A stretch of 64,000 nucleotides of DNA from Peptacetobacter hiranonis (GCF_008151785.1 NZ_CP036523.1:2158019-2222018), one strand, 5' to 3'; shown: positions 27,973-37,380, counted from the stretch's first letter. The notes: a model not told the origin generated them from the sequence alone. Made by a program: numbers and translations.

Positions 27973-28216
27973 AGTATTTCTACCTACCCTCTCAAACCCT
28001 TAAGGCGGGCGACCTAATTCCATACTATTATTTCTGGAATTCTCCTCAAAAGTTCTCTTCACTCTATACTTCATTATCGGACTCACACCAAACTCCGACT
28101 CGCTGGAAATCCATTATAGGCTACTCTCTTTGTCACTGGATTTATATGTCTTTCAGTTGTTGATTATTATTATACTTTTACTATTTTATTTTGTCAACAA
28201 TTTTTTGAAAATTTTT

Positions 28217-30109
28217 TTACTTCTTTATTTTTACTCTTTTATTTGTATCTTCCATCTCTTTTACAAATCTAGATACCTGTATTTTTTTTGAGTATCTATT
28301 TTTAGGAGAACTTATACAAACATTATTCTTCGCTCTTGTAACCGCTACATACATAAGTCTTCTTTCTTCCTCTATCTGAGATTCTTTTTTATCATCATCT
28401 TCAATATCACATGTCTTTTCATGCGGAGAAATTCCTTCACTTGCTCCAATTACATATACATTTTCAAATTCAAGCCCTTTTGCACTGTGCATTGTGGTAA
28501 ATATTACTCCATCTTGCTGCGAATTTAGAGTATTTTCTTCTGCCTTTTTCTTTATCATTTCAATATGATCTAAAAATTCTTTTATCGTTTTGAAATTTAC
28601 AGCAGAGCTTTCAAATTCATTCATTATCTCTATAATTCCAGCTGGCTTAATTTTTCTATTTTGACAATAATCCAGAATATATCTATCATAATCCAATGTA
28701 GACCTTATATATGATATTGCGTACTTAGGCTGCAAAGTTTTTATATATCCCATATCTATATCTAGTTCTTCTAAAGTTCTAATCTGTATCTTTTTTAAAT
28801 CACATTCAGACATAAGGCATCCGATAAAGTTTTTGGACGCCTTCGCCTTTGATATAGCTACTTTTGGAATATATCTAAGAGGTCTATTTATTATTCTCTC
28901 CCAATCCATATTCCTATTAGGATCTAATGCTAATTTTAAATATGATATGATGTCACAAATTGCCCAATGACTGTATATAGTTACCACAGAGTCCTTTACA
29001 CTAAATGGGATTCTCATATTCATAAAAACGTCTACAAGAGCTCTCGACTGAATATTAGTCCTGTATATGACCGCATATTCACTGTACTCATCGTCGTTTT
29101 CTTGTACTTTTTTCTGTATTTCCTTGGCTATAAATGTAGCCTCTTCTTCCGGGTCATAAGGCTCTATATACCTAACAGATGCACCCTCTCCAGATGCACA
29201 TTTTATAGTTTTTTCAAATCTATTTAAGTTGTTTTTAATTAAGCTGTTTGATATATCTATAATCTCTTTTTTAGAGCGATAATTTACATCAAGAAAAATC
29301 TTCTCAGTGCCTCCAAAGTACTTTTCAAATTCTAAAAGAAAATCTGGTCTAGCACCTCTAAATCCGTAAATACTCTGGTCTTCATCTCCAACAGCAAATA
29401 TATTATTTAAAGGATTTGCAATCATTCTTATAATCTCAAACTGTACTCTATTTATATCCTGAAACTCATCTATAAGTATATATTTATACACATTTCTTAC
29501 AAAATCCAATCTATTTGGATATTCTTTAAGCATATAATATGTTCTAATAAGCATATCATCAAAATCTATTTTTCTTACATTTTCCTTATAACCTTCATAC
29601 ATAGAGTATACTCTTGTAAAATCATCTCTTGTGAGTACATCAGAATTAAAATCAGAAGGATTCATTAGCTCATTTTTTATATAAGAAATCTCAGTCATTA
29701 TCTGAGTAATTGTATCATCGTCATCAGTATTTTCTATTTTAAGATTTTTTATTATATTCTTTATAGCATATCTTTTTTCTTTGTCATCGACTATACTTTT
29801 TAGCTGCAGATTTTCAAAATATCTCAACATCCTAAAGAACACCGAGTGGAAAGTACCGCAAGTCACCTTTGATAATCTAATATCATTAGATATTGCCATT
29901 AATCTATTTTTCATTTCCATAGATGAAGCCTTAGTAAAACTTATCGCCAAAATTCTAGCTCCAGGAATATTTTTATTAAGAACCATATTTGCAATTCTAT
30001 ATGTTATAACTCTTGTCTTTCCAGAACCAGGACCTGCAAGAACCATACAAGGCCCCTCTATATGCTCTACAGCCTTTAATTGGTTTTCATTTAAACTATC
30101 TAAATTCAT
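28217..30109 (-). CDS. UvrD/PcrA-type superfamily 1 DNA helicase
   Basis: 630 residues from the ATG at 30109, which has GGAGGAG upstream; an in-frame TTG seven codons earlier overlaps that site and is rejected. Motifs: NENQLKAV (Q), GPGSGKT (I), SFTKAS (Ia), IDEFQDIN (II), GDEDQSIYGFRGA (III), VNYRSKKEI (IV), FTTMHSAKGLEF (V) and EERRLMYVAVTRAKN (VI). Shorter than PcrA (about 730), lacking the usual C-terminal extension. Probably a DNA-repair helicase. Standalone gene. Confidence 0.9.
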   Translation of the reverse strand: MNLDSLNENQLKAVEHIEGPCMVLAGPGSGKTRVITYRIANMVLNKNIPGARILAISFTKASSMEMKNRLMAISNDIRLSKVTCGTFHSVFFRMLRYFENLQLKSIVDDKEKRYAIKNIIKNLKIENTDDDDTITQIMTEISYIKNELMNPSDFNSDVLTRDDFTRVYSMYEGYKENVRKIDFDDMLIRTYYMLKEYPNRLDFVRNVYKYILIDEFQDINRVQFEIIRMIANPLNNIFAVGDEDQSIYGFRGARPDFLLEFEKYFGGTEKIFLDVNYRSKKEIIDISNSLIKNNLNRFEKTIKCASGEGASVRYIEPYDPEEEATFIAKEIQKKVQENDDEYSEYAVIYRTNIQSRALVDVFMNMRIPFSVKDSVVTIYSHWAICDIISYLKLALDPNRNMDWERIINRPLRYIPKVAISKAKASKNFIGCLMSECDLKKIQIRTLEELDIDMGYIKTLQPKYAISYIRSTLDYDRYILDYCQNRKIKPAGIIEIMNEFESSAVNFKTIKEFLDHIEMIKKKAEENTLNSQQDGVIFTTMHSAKGLEFENVYVIGASEGISPHEKTCDIEDDDKKESQIEEERRLMYVAVTRAKNNVCISSPKNRYSKKIQVSRFVKEMEDTNKRVKIKK

Positions 30110-30177
30110 ACTTTTCTCCTCCTTTCTCAAAAGTCTTATCTATATATAAGTATCAACATATATTTTCATTTTTATAT

Positions 30178-31761
30178 CTATTCATTGACAACAGTCAATG
30201 TAGATATTGTTTTTAACTCTTCCAGTACATATGGCGAATTATCTTGAGAAGTCATTACAGTTATTAAATCGCCATGTATAAGCGTTAAATCACCTTTTGG
30301 AATTATTTCCTTTTCTCCCCTATTTACAGCAACTATTAAAGATGTTTCCGGCCATTTTATCTCTTTTATCTTTTTACCATCTGCCATACAATCCATATCT
30401 ATTGAAACTTCAAGCAATGTTTTCTGTTTAGACGCACCTTTATATTCGTTTGCACTGTGTTCTCTAGCAAGAAGTCTATCAAGTAGGCTTTCATATATAG
30501 GCTCTCCTTTTAATACATCTGCTGTCAACTGCGCAACTACACTAACTATTGCAAGTGGTAATAGATGAGCAAGAGATCCTGTCATTTCAGAAATTAGTAT
30601 TATACCTGTTATTGGTGCCTTTACTATTGCAGCAAAATGTCCTGCCATAGCTAGTACGACAAAGTTCATTATATATATACTAGGTATTCCAAGATATCTT
30701 ATTGATATAAGTCCAACTATATTTCCTACAAGTGCACCAAGTACTAAAAGTGGGAAGAATATCCCTCCTGGCACTCCTGAACCAAAACATACAAATGTAA
30801 AAATAAATTTAACCACTAAAAATACAACTAATGTCATAAGCATAAAATCTGTGCTCTGAAGCTCCATTATAAGCTCATGTCCGCCACCTGTAAGTATTGG
30901 AGAAATCATACCTATAATACCTGTAACAAAGAAAGGTATCATTATCTTTACATATCTATTTAATTTACTTTCTTTGAACATTTTCTGAGTTTTTAATATT
31001 CCACTGTTAAATATTACCCCGCTTATACCTACTGCAATTCCTAAAATTATAAGTACCCAGTAATATTTTATAGGCATTATATTTAACTGATTAAATTTTA
31101 AAGATGGTATTATTCCAAAGAACTGTTTTGCAACGCAGTCTGCAGTAAGTGATGCAATCATGGCTGATAATAAAATCATTGGAGAAAAGTTTTTATGTGC
31201 TTCCTCAAGTGCAAACATAACACCAGACATAGGTGCATTAAATGCTGCTGAAAGACCTGCACTAGCACCACAAGTCGTTAGATACACTTCTTCATAGTCT
31301 GGTTTCTTCCCTTTTTTAGAGAATTCTTCACCTATACATCCACCCATCTGAACAGAAGGACCCTCTCTCCCCACAGAAAGACCTGCTCCTAAGCAGATTA
31401 CTCCCCCTACAAACTTATAAAATAATACCTTCATCCGGTTTATGCTTAATTTTCTTGAAAGTATTCCCTCTAACTGTGGTATACCACTTCCTGAAATCAT
31501 AGGCTCTTTCTTTACAAATTCTGCAACTACAAAAGCCGATGCCGCAAGTAATATAAATACCGCTGGTATCATAAGTATATTTTTATCCGCATATCCATAA
31601 AGATAATTAAAAAATACAGCTAATTTTGATGCTAATATTCTATAAACAACTATAACAACACCTGTTATTATTCCGACCATAAGTGAATCCAAAATAAGCC
31701 TATTTTTTATGCTTCTCGTTCTCTGAAATATATCAGATATCTTCAATCCTTTTCCGTCCAT
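30178..31761 (-). CDS. ClC family chloride channel or H+/Cl- exchanger with TrkA-C domain
   Basis: 527 residues with about ten membrane segments. All three ClC filter motifs are present: GSGIPQLEG near 91, GREGPSVQMGG near 124-134, and GVPGGIFFPLL near 330. After the membrane domain, a TrkA-C-like (RCK C-terminal) domain fills about 435-525. Whether it is a channel or an antiporter is undecided. No neighbouring gene suggests a pathway role. Confidence 0.92.
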   Translation of the reverse strand: MDGKGLKISDIFQRTRSIKNRLILDSLMVGIITGVVIVVYRILASKLAVFFNYLYGYADKNILMIPAVFILLAASAFVVAEFVKKEPMISGSGIPQLEGILSRKLSINRMKVLFYKFVGGVICLGAGLSVGREGPSVQMGGCIGEEFSKKGKKPDYEEVYLTTCGASAGLSAAFNAPMSGVMFALEEAHKNFSPMILLSAMIASLTADCVAKQFFGIIPSLKFNQLNIMPIKYYWVLIILGIAVGISGVIFNSGILKTQKMFKESKLNRYVKIMIPFFVTGIIGMISPILTGGGHELIMELQSTDFMLMTLVVFLVVKFIFTFVCFGSGVPGGIFFPLLVLGALVGNIVGLISIRYLGIPSIYIMNFVVLAMAGHFAAIVKAPITGIILISEMTGSLAHLLPLAIVSVVAQLTADVLKGEPIYESLLDRLLAREHSANEYKGASKQKTLLEVSIDMDCMADGKKIKEIKWPETSLIVAVNRGEKEIIPKGDLTLIHGDLITVMTSQDNSPYVLEELKTISTLTVVNE

Positions 31762-31914
31762 AAGTCACCTCTCGTACCATTATCTTTTAATTTATGTTTA
31801 ATTTTTTCTTTACTTAGAATTTACACACTCTATTAGTATATCATAAATTTTCTTAAAAAAAGATTTTGTCATTATTCCGAAAGTTTTTATTTATAACATA
31901 TCTATAAATATAAT

Positions 31915-31955
31915 AAAAAAGTGAGTAGACTACCAAAAATCTACTCACTTTTTTA
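31915..31955. terminator. Symmetric terminator hairpin
   Basis: AAAAAAGTGAGTAGA and TCTACTCACTTTTTT around a CTACCAAAAA loop. It lies downstream of the tRNA gene, between it and the ClC gene, and is the second of two terminators in tandem. Confidence 0.8.
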
Positions 31956-31975
31956 TAATTACTAATTTTTACAAT

Positions 31976-32002
31976 AAAAAAAGACCTTTTAAAAAGGTCT
32001 TT
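31976..32002 (-). terminator. Terminator directly behind tRNA-Ser
   Basis: AAAGACCTTTT/AAAAGGTCTTT followed by T-run on the minus strand, five bases after the CCA end. Confidence 0.85.
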
Positions 32003-32006
32003 ACAC

Positions 32007-32100
32007 TGGCGGAGAAGGAGGGATTCGAACCCTCGCACCGGTGTTACCCAGCCTAAACCCTTAGCAGGGGCTCCTCTTATAGCCTCTTGAGTACTTCTCC
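32007..32100 (-). tRNA. tRNA-Ser (anticodon GCU)
   Basis: Acceptor GGAGAAG pairs with CTTCTCC, G73 discriminator and an encoded CCA (32007-32009). The anticodon loop CTGCTAA gives GCT, reading AGC/AGU serine codons. The long variable arm (TAGGCTGGGTAACACCGGTG) is typical of class II tRNA-Ser. The T-arm is GAGGG-TTCGAAT-CCCTC. Confidence 0.97.
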
Positions 32101-32196
32101 GAATACTCTTTATATTCTACATTATTAAACTAACTTAGTCAATATCTTTTAATATAGAAACGGCTATAATCTATTTATTTTCTTAATATTATTTAA

Positions 32197-32991
32197 TTAC
32201 TTAGTAAATTTTTCATATTCTTCTCTACTTACTATAGTTTCTGCTGTATGCGAATCTGAACCAAGAACAGTTTTTATTCCATATTTATCAGCTAATTCTT
32301 TTAAGTATCCTGAAACATATACCTCTCCACAATATTGCTTTCTAGTTCCAGAAACATTTAAATCAAGTTCAAATCCATTTTCTTTTAACGATTTCATTAT
32401 ATCTATTAAAATATCTTGTTCGCTATAATCATATTCAAATACCTTACAGAATTTTCTTATTAGGTTTAGATGACCAAATCTCTTTGGTTTATACTCTCCT
32501 AAATTAGCTTCTATAGCTTTTTTAACAGTTTCATAGTATTTACCATAAAGTTTATCTACTCCTCCAGATAAATCAGCAATTCTTTTAAATTCTTCTGGGC
32601 TATAGTCTATACATACAAATTCACCACAAACCTTCATATTATGTACAGAAAGCAAAGCATCATCCAATCTCTTTCCATATTTTTCTAAATTATTTTTTAT
32701 CTGTTCTTCACATCCTTCAAGATAGTCTACTTCTGTACCCACATTTATCTTTATCCTATTCCGATATTTATGCTTCATTTCCTCAGCTTCATCTAAATAC
32801 CGTTCAAAGGCTTCAACAGAGGGTGTACTATCTTGTTCTGGAGATGGATCTACAAACCCATCTGGTAATGGAAAATGCTCGGTAAAACTTATCTCATCGT
32901 ATCCGTTTTTTATAGCATTTTCTATGTACATTTCAAAAGAATCATTTGTCCCGTGAGGACAATAATGTGAATGTATATGACCGTCTTTCAC
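32197..32991 (-). CDS. PHP-family histidinol-phosphatase (HisK-like)
   Basis: About 264 residues. The PHP metal site is visible: DGHIHSHYCPHG at the N-terminus, SFTEHFP near 40, GTEVDYLEG near 90, SVHNM, and the C-terminal GSDSHTAE. This is the HisJ/HisK pattern, removing phosphate from histidinol phosphate in histidine synthesis. The GTG at 32991 has AGAGGTG at good spacing and is preferred over a GTG inside that site. No other his genes are adjacent; it follows metF by about 25 nt, so it may be co-transcribed with the THF genes. Confidence 0.85.
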   Translation of the reverse strand: MKDGHIHSHYCPHGTNDSFEMYIENAIKNGYDEISFTEHFPLPDGFVDPSPEQDSTPSVEAFERYLDEAEEMKHKYRNRIKINVGTEVDYLEGCEEQIKNNLEKYGKRLDDALLSVHNMKVCGEFVCIDYSPEEFKRIADLSGGVDKLYGKYYETVKKAIEANLGEYKPKRFGHLNLIRKFCKVFEYDYSEQDILIDIMKSLKENGFELDLNVSGTRKQYCGEVYVSGYLKELADKYGIKTVLGSDSHTAETIVSREEYEKFTK

Positions 32992-33017
32992 AAAAATCAC
33001 CTCTCTAAAAATATTTT

Positions 33018-33905
33018 TTATATTTCAATTCCAGCCATTTCTAAAATTTTAGGAATATTTTTTTCAGCTCCTACAGACATTATGTGAACGCCATCGCATA
33101 ATTTTTCTTCTTTTAATTGCTTAATAAATTCTGCTGCTATTTTCATTCCTTCTTCTTTATAATTTTCTTTTCCAACAGATTCCATTCTTTCTATTATATT
33201 TTCTGGAACATCCACACCAGGAATATTTCTATTTAAAAATCTAGCCATTCCAGGTGATTTTAATGGAATAACACCTATTAAAACCTTACATTCAAAATTT
33301 TTAGTTCTTTTTCTAAATTCTCTAACAGTTTCTATATCAAAAACAGCCTGTGTTTGGAAAAATTTTGCTCCTGCTGCTATTTTCTTTATCATTTTTATAA
33401 TTTGAATTTCTATAGGAACAAATCCAGGAGATACAGCAGCTCCCATATAAAATTTTGGATGCCCATTTAATTCATTGTGGTTCATATCTCTTCCAAATGA
33501 AATATATTCAGCAGCCTTTAATATATTTATACTATCTAGGTCGAATACATTTTTTGCTTGAGGATGATCTCCCTTGCTTGTATGGTCTCCCGTTATAGCA
33601 AATAAATTTTCTATCCCAAAAATTCCTGCTGATAAAAGCTCTCCTTGTATTGCAATTCTATTTCTATCCCTACCTGTCATCTGTAAAATCGGCTCTATTC
33701 CATTATCTTTTAATATCTTACAAGTTACAAGTGATGTCGAGCGTACAACAGCAGATTGAAAATCTGTCACATTTACAGCATCTACTTTTCCCTTTAATAC
33801 TTCTATACATTCCATAATATGAGAAATATCAGTTCCTTTTGGAGGTGCTATTTCACATGTCACAGTAAATTTCCCACTTTCTAGCGAGTCTTTTAATCTA
33901 CCCAT
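33018..33905 (-). CDS. metF: Methylenetetrahydrofolate reductase, large subunit
   Basis: 295-residue TIM-barrel flavoprotein of the MetF family, reducing methylene-THF to methyl-THF. Seen: TCEIAPPKGTD at the N-terminus, LQMTGRDRNR, FAITGDHTSKGDHPQA and KFFQTQAVFD. The start overlaps the stop of metV (position 33905 is shared), so they are translationally coupled. The MetF-MetV arrangement is that of acetogen-like and amino-acid-fermenting Clostridia. Confidence 0.93.
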   Translation of the reverse strand: MGRLKDSLESGKFTVTCEIAPPKGTDISHIMECIEVLKGKVDAVNVTDFQSAVVRSTSLVTCKILKDNGIEPILQMTGRDRNRIAIQGELLSAGIFGIENLFAITGDHTSKGDHPQAKNVFDLDSINILKAAEYISFGRDMNHNELNGHPKFYMGAAVSPGFVPIEIQIIKMIKKIAAGAKFFQTQAVFDIETVREFRKRTKNFECKVLIGVIPLKSPGMARFLNRNIPGVDVPENIIERMESVGKENYKEEGMKIAAEFIKQLKEEKLCDGVHIMSVGAEKNIPKILEMAGIEI

Positions 33906-34579
33906 TAGCGTTTCCTCCTATCATTCAATTCCTTCATAGTTATATCTCGTTTTCTATTTAATTTTGAGTAATCTCTTTCATCTCTGACTTTTAATAGATT
34001 TTCAAGTTGGTTTAATCTTTCTAGTCTTTTATATATTTTTACCCATGCACAGCTATATTCTGGATTTACCTCACATCTTCCATCTTTATCAGCCCCTCCA
34101 CATGCTCCATTTAACAATCCTTTAGAACAAGATGTTACTGGACAAATTCCTCCTGTCCAAGCGAGCTGACAATCTCCACATGCTCTACATGCCTCTTCAT
34201 ATCTACCCAACATCTGAACCTCACCAATAAACAGTGTGTCATTTGCTGGATAAACTGGCTTATACTCCATAACTTTTGCTATAGTCTGCGTTCCATCGCC
34301 ACAGGCCATAGATAAAATAGAGTCTGTGTCTTGAATGATATCCATAAATTCCTCTAAATCTCTTTTAGTTTTTGAAAGTGTGCATGCTGGATCTAAAATT
34401 GTAGTTCCTGTTATTACTTTACCTTCCCGCTCGAGAAGCTGCTTCATAGCCTGAACTTGCTCCTCTCCACCACTTTTACAAACTGTCGCACATTTTCCAC
34501 ATCCGATTATAAATACAGTCTTATCATCTTTTAAAAACTCTTTTATCTCATCAAATGGTTTATTTCCCGAAATAATCAT
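33905..34579 (-). CDS. metV: Methylenetetrahydrofolate reductase partner MetV (zinc/Fe-S type)
   Basis: 224 residues, cysteine-rich. N-terminal block IIGCGKCATVCKSGG; central LDPACTLSK and SMACGDGTQT; C-terminal ACRACGDCQLAWTGGICPVTSCSKGLLNGACGG.DGRCEV. These cysteine clusters match the MetV subunit that partners MetF in the Wood-Ljungdahl methyl branch. Coupled to metF by overlap. Confidence 0.9.
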   Translation of the reverse strand: MIISGNKPFDEIKEFLKDDKTVFIIGCGKCATVCKSGGEEQVQAMKQLLEREGKVITGTTILDPACTLSKTKRDLEEFMDIIQDTDSILSMACGDGTQTIAKVMEYKPVYPANDTLFIGEVQMLGRYEEACRACGDCQLAWTGGICPVTSCSKGLLNGACGGADKDGRCEVNPEYSCAWVKIYKRLERLNQLENLLKVRDERDYSKLNRKRDITMKELNDRRKR

Positions 34580-34684
34580 ATTTTACAACCTCCTTTTTAA
34601 ATTATATTTTTTTGTTTTTTAACTTTAATTTTTTATCTATTTAATAATTCTAATATGTTTAATTTTTTTATATATGTCTTTATA

Positions 34685-34720
34685 AAAAATCAACCTGCGC
34701 AAAATACACGCAGGTTTTTA
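34685..34720 (-). terminator. Terminator behind folD
   Basis: AACCTGCG/CGCAGGTT stem with T-rich flanks, about 20 nt after the folD stop. It separates the fchA-folD unit from metV-metF. Confidence 0.82.
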
Positions 34721-34741
34721 TTTTATTATTAAATTTATATA

Positions 34742-35599
34742 TTAAATATTATTTTGTTTTTTACAAGCTCTTATAACATGTTCAGCAAGTACAGATGTAG
34801 TGACAGATCCTACACCAGCTGGAACTGGAGTAACCATACTAGCAATTCCTAAAACAGACTCAGTATCCACATCTCCACATAGATTTCCACATTCATCTAC
34901 GTTTATACCTACATCTATAACTGTTGCTCCTTCTTTTACATAAGAGTTATCCACCATTTTTGCTCTACCTATAGCTGCAATAAGTACATCGGCTTTTTTA
35001 GCCTCATCTGATAAATTTTCTGTCTTAGAATGACACACTGTAACAGTTGCATTTTCTCCCATAAGCATCATAGATACTGGCTTACCAACTATTAAAGATC
35101 TCCCTAAAACAACAGCTCTTTTGCCTGATAATTCCACATTATAATGTTTTAAAATCTTCATAACTGCTTCAGGAGTACATGGAGCATATCCACCAGTATC
35201 TCCTTCAAAAAGTTTAGCTGAATTTATAGGATTGAAACAATCCACATCTTTTTCAGCGTCTATAGCATATTTTACTCTATTTTCATCTATATGCTTAGGA
35301 AGTGGTCTTAAACAAAGTATACCGTTTATAGATTTATCATTGTTTAAATCTTCTATAGCATTTATATAATCTTCTTCAGATACATCTGATTTTAGAATAA
35401 TATTCTTAACATCTATTCCTATCTTAGCGCATCTATTCATAGCACCTCTTTCATAGGACATATCATCTGGATTTTCTCCTACTCTAACTATAGCAAGATT
35501 AGGATTTATTCCTTTATTCTTTAGACTTTCAACTTCATCTATTAGGTTTTCAGTTATTTTGTCGGCAACTGGTTTTCCTTTTATTACATTAGTTTCCAT
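34742..35599 (-). CDS. folD: Bifunctional methylene-THF dehydrogenase / methenyl-THF cyclohydrolase
   Basis: 285 residues, normal length. Seen: SYERGAMNRCAKIGID near 48-63 (the family's SYxxxK-type motif region; here SYERG replaces the common YVxxK context), INGILCLRPLPKHI, DVDCFNP, PCTPEAVMKIL, VVLGRSLIVGKPVSMML and VIDVGIN. One base separates it from fchA upstream, so they form an operon. FolD already carries a cyclohydrolase domain, so the companion FchA is partly redundant or favours one direction. Confidence 0.93.
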   Translation of the reverse strand: METNVIKGKPVADKITENLIDEVESLKNKGINPNLAIVRVGENPDDMSYERGAMNRCAKIGIDVKNIILKSDVSEEDYINAIEDLNNDKSINGILCLRPLPKHIDENRVKYAIDAEKDVDCFNPINSAKLFEGDTGGYAPCTPEAVMKILKHYNVELSGKRAVVLGRSLIVGKPVSMMLMGENATVTVCHSKTENLSDEAKKADVLIAAIGRAKMVDNSYVKEGATVIDVGINVDECGNLCGDVDTESVLGIASMVTPVPAGVGSVTTSVLAEHVIRACKKQNNI

Positions 35600-35600
35600 A

Positions 35601-36233
35601 TTATTCCTCCATAATTTCTACTACTCTTTCAAAGACTTGATCACATATAGCAATCCCTTCTTCTACTATTTCGTTTACTTCTTTAGAAATCTTGTCGGCG
35701 TATTCTCTATCCTTCATAGATTTTGTATTAATCTTTACATTTAGCTTTGATCCAAGTAAACATGCTCTTAAACACTGAACTCCTACTCCTATATCACTTA
35801 TAACTATTCTAGAAGATTTGTCCACTATATTCTCATGTATTTTTATAGCCTTAAAACAAACTTTTGCTGCTTTATAAGGTATTTCACAAGCTTGTTTTAA
35901 TACTACTTCCATTCTTTTTGTTTTATATTCTCTTTCCTCTTCTGTCGATGTTGGCAAACCATAAGTCTGAGATAGTGGCATAAAGCACTCTGCATCTCTA
36001 TCAACCATTGATAATAGTTCTGCTTCTATTTCTTTTGCCTCTTTTAATAATTCTTTTATCTCTTCTTCATATTCTGCGTATTTTTTCTTACCTATTGTAA
36101 GATTTGCCACCATATTTCCAAGTGCCACACCTATCGCTCCGACAAAAGCAGCAGCGCCACCCCCACCAGGAACTGGCTCTCTTGAAGAAAGAACTTCTAT
36201 AAATTCTACGCAGCTTTTATCTACTATATTCAA
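35601..36233 (-). CDS. fchA: Methenyl-THF cyclohydrolase / formiminotransferase-cyclodeaminase-like
   Basis: 210 residues of the cyclodeaminase (FTCD C-terminal) family. Signature REPVPGGGGAAAFVGAIGVALGNMV at about 18-42. Helical throughout. In Clostridia, FchA performs the methenyl-THF cyclohydrolase step or cyclodeaminates formimino-THF. The adjacent folD and the fhs gene in the same window favour the one-carbon role. First gene of the fchA-folD pair. Confidence 0.9.
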   Translation of the reverse strand: MNIVDKSCVEFIEVLSSREPVPGGGGAAAFVGAIGVALGNMVANLTIGKKKYAEYEEEIKELLKEAKEIEAELLSMVDRDAECFMPLSQTYGLPTSTEEEREYKTKRMEVVLKQACEIPYKAAKVCFKAIKIHENIVDKSSRIVISDIGVGVQCLRACLLGSKLNVKINTKSMKDREYADKISKEVNEIVEEGIAICDQVFERVVEIMEE

Positions 36234-36366
36234 TAATCAGCACCTCTTCTCTTTCTCAATTTTCTAACTTTTTAATCTTGTATTCTATTATATCAATTTA
36301 AACACTATACTTAAATATTTTTTATATAAATTTATAATTTTTTCATTTTAATGTTATTTTTCAAAA

Positions 36367-36402
36367 ATAAAAACACCAAGCTAAAAAATATAACTTGGTG
36401 TC
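36367..36402 (-). terminator. Terminator of the TVP38-family gene
   Basis: ACACCAAG/CTTGGTGT stem with T-rich tail on the minus strand. Confidence 0.8.
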
Positions 36403-36428
36403 ATTTTAAATGTATTATTACTTTAGTA

Positions 36429-37127
36429 TTATGCATTTGATTTATTTTTTTTATCGTTATATATTTTCTTGAACATATATATAGCAACTGTTAATGCAAA
36501 TAATATCATTAATCCTGTTACAAATAATTTTGCTCCACCAGTAAGCATTCCACCTACATAAGAGTAAACTATTGTAGCTGGTAGCTGTCCTATACCTGTA
36601 GCTATAAAGAATGGCATAAATTTCATTGAAGTAAGACCCGCTGCATAACTTACTATATCAAATGACATAAATGGAAGTAATCTACAAACTAGTATTGTGT
36701 ATTTTCCATATTTGTCAAAGAATTCGTCTATACTACTTATAGCCATTTTACTAGTAAGTTTTTCAACAACATCTCTTCCTAAGAATTTAGCTATAAAGAA
36801 ACATAACGCTGCACCTGCCATAGCACTTGACCAAGATAGTATAGCTCCCCATACCCATCCAAATAACGCTGCATTTGCAAATGTTATTAAGAATGCTGGA
36901 AGTGGTGCTGCTACTGACTGAAGTAACATCAATAAGAATGATATTATTGGAGCCCAAATTCCAAATGAAAGTATGTATTGTTTTATAGATTCTAGATCTA
37001 AGCTAGATAAGTAAAATACCATCTGATTTACAAATGTTTTTACCGGTGTTACAAAAAAGTAGATTGCAAATACTAATAATACCGCACCTACTCTTGTGAT
37101 TAATTTTTTCTTATTTTCTTTAGTCAT
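36429..37127 (-). CDS. TVP38/TMEM64 (DedA-like, VTT domain) membrane protein
   Basis: 232 residues, about five or six membrane segments. The VTT-domain core is visible: FANAALFGWVWGAILSWSSAMAGA, FFIAKFLGRDVV, FDKYGKYTILVCRLLPFMSFDIVSYAAGLTSMKF. The family may act in lipid scrambling or membrane homeostasis; no firm substrate. It is divergent from the sao-type gene at 37392 and has its own terminator, so it need not belong to that system. Confidence 0.85.
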   Translation of the reverse strand: MTKENKKKLITRVGAVLLVFAIYFFVTPVKTFVNQMVFYLSSLDLESIKQYILSFGIWAPIISFLLMLLQSVAAPLPAFLITFANAALFGWVWGAILSWSSAMAGAALCFFIAKFLGRDVVEKLTSKMAISSIDEFFDKYGKYTILVCRLLPFMSFDIVSYAAGLTSMKFMPFFIATGIGQLPATIVYSYVGGMLTGGAKLFVTGLMILFALTVAIYMFKKIYNDKKNKSNA

Positions 37128-37337
37128 TTATATATTCCCTTCTACATATAAATTTTTTATTCTTGCTCTATACCTTTAATAATACTATAGTAATTGTATT
37201 TTATATTATATCAATTTTCTATATATATTATAAGTTTTATTTATATTATCTATATTTATTTAAAATAACATTTTTATATGAAGTTAATATTTTTTCTATT
37301 ATACTATAGATAATTTCTATTTCAAAATTTATATACT

Positions 37338-37380
37338 CTCCTATATAATTATTTTAGAAATTAAAATAATTATATAGGAG
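37338..37380 (+). promoter_or_regulatory. 19-bp inverted repeat covering the saoD ribosome site
   Basis: Perfect 19-bp arms (37338-37356 and 37362-37380) around a 5-nt loop GAAAT. The right arm ends in TATATAGGAG, so in RNA the first GGAG of the saoD Shine-Dalgarno (GGAGGAGG, 37377-37384) is paired. As DNA it could be an operator; as RNA it could regulate translation. Confidence 0.7.

Larger units (their letters stand above)
27785..28170 (-). ncRNA. T-box leader with duplicated antiterminator module (probable arginine specifier)
   Basis: On the minus strand, stem I has AGCGAGTCGGAG in its distal part and lower stem CAAAG/CTTTTG. The specifier loop reads AGTGA-AGA-GAA; the AGA triplet (28058-28056) sits just before the GAA of a loop-E-like motif opposite AGTA, giving arginine. 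The T-box is GAGTGGTAACGCGG; its TGGT would pair with a tRNA ending A-CCA, compatible with tRNA-Arg. The terminator CTCTTAGTCTTCGGACTAAGAG plus T-run is at about 27908-27943. About 120 nt later the same T-box sequence recurs without a stem I, followed by a second terminator. It controls the ABC genes at 24.4-27.7 kb. The specifier reading is by eye. Confidence 0.8.

Noticed and set aside
27781-28200. CRISPR or other direct-repeat array
   Set aside because: The repeated 39-bp unit is the T-box antiterminator; there are only two copies and the spacing is that of RNA modules.
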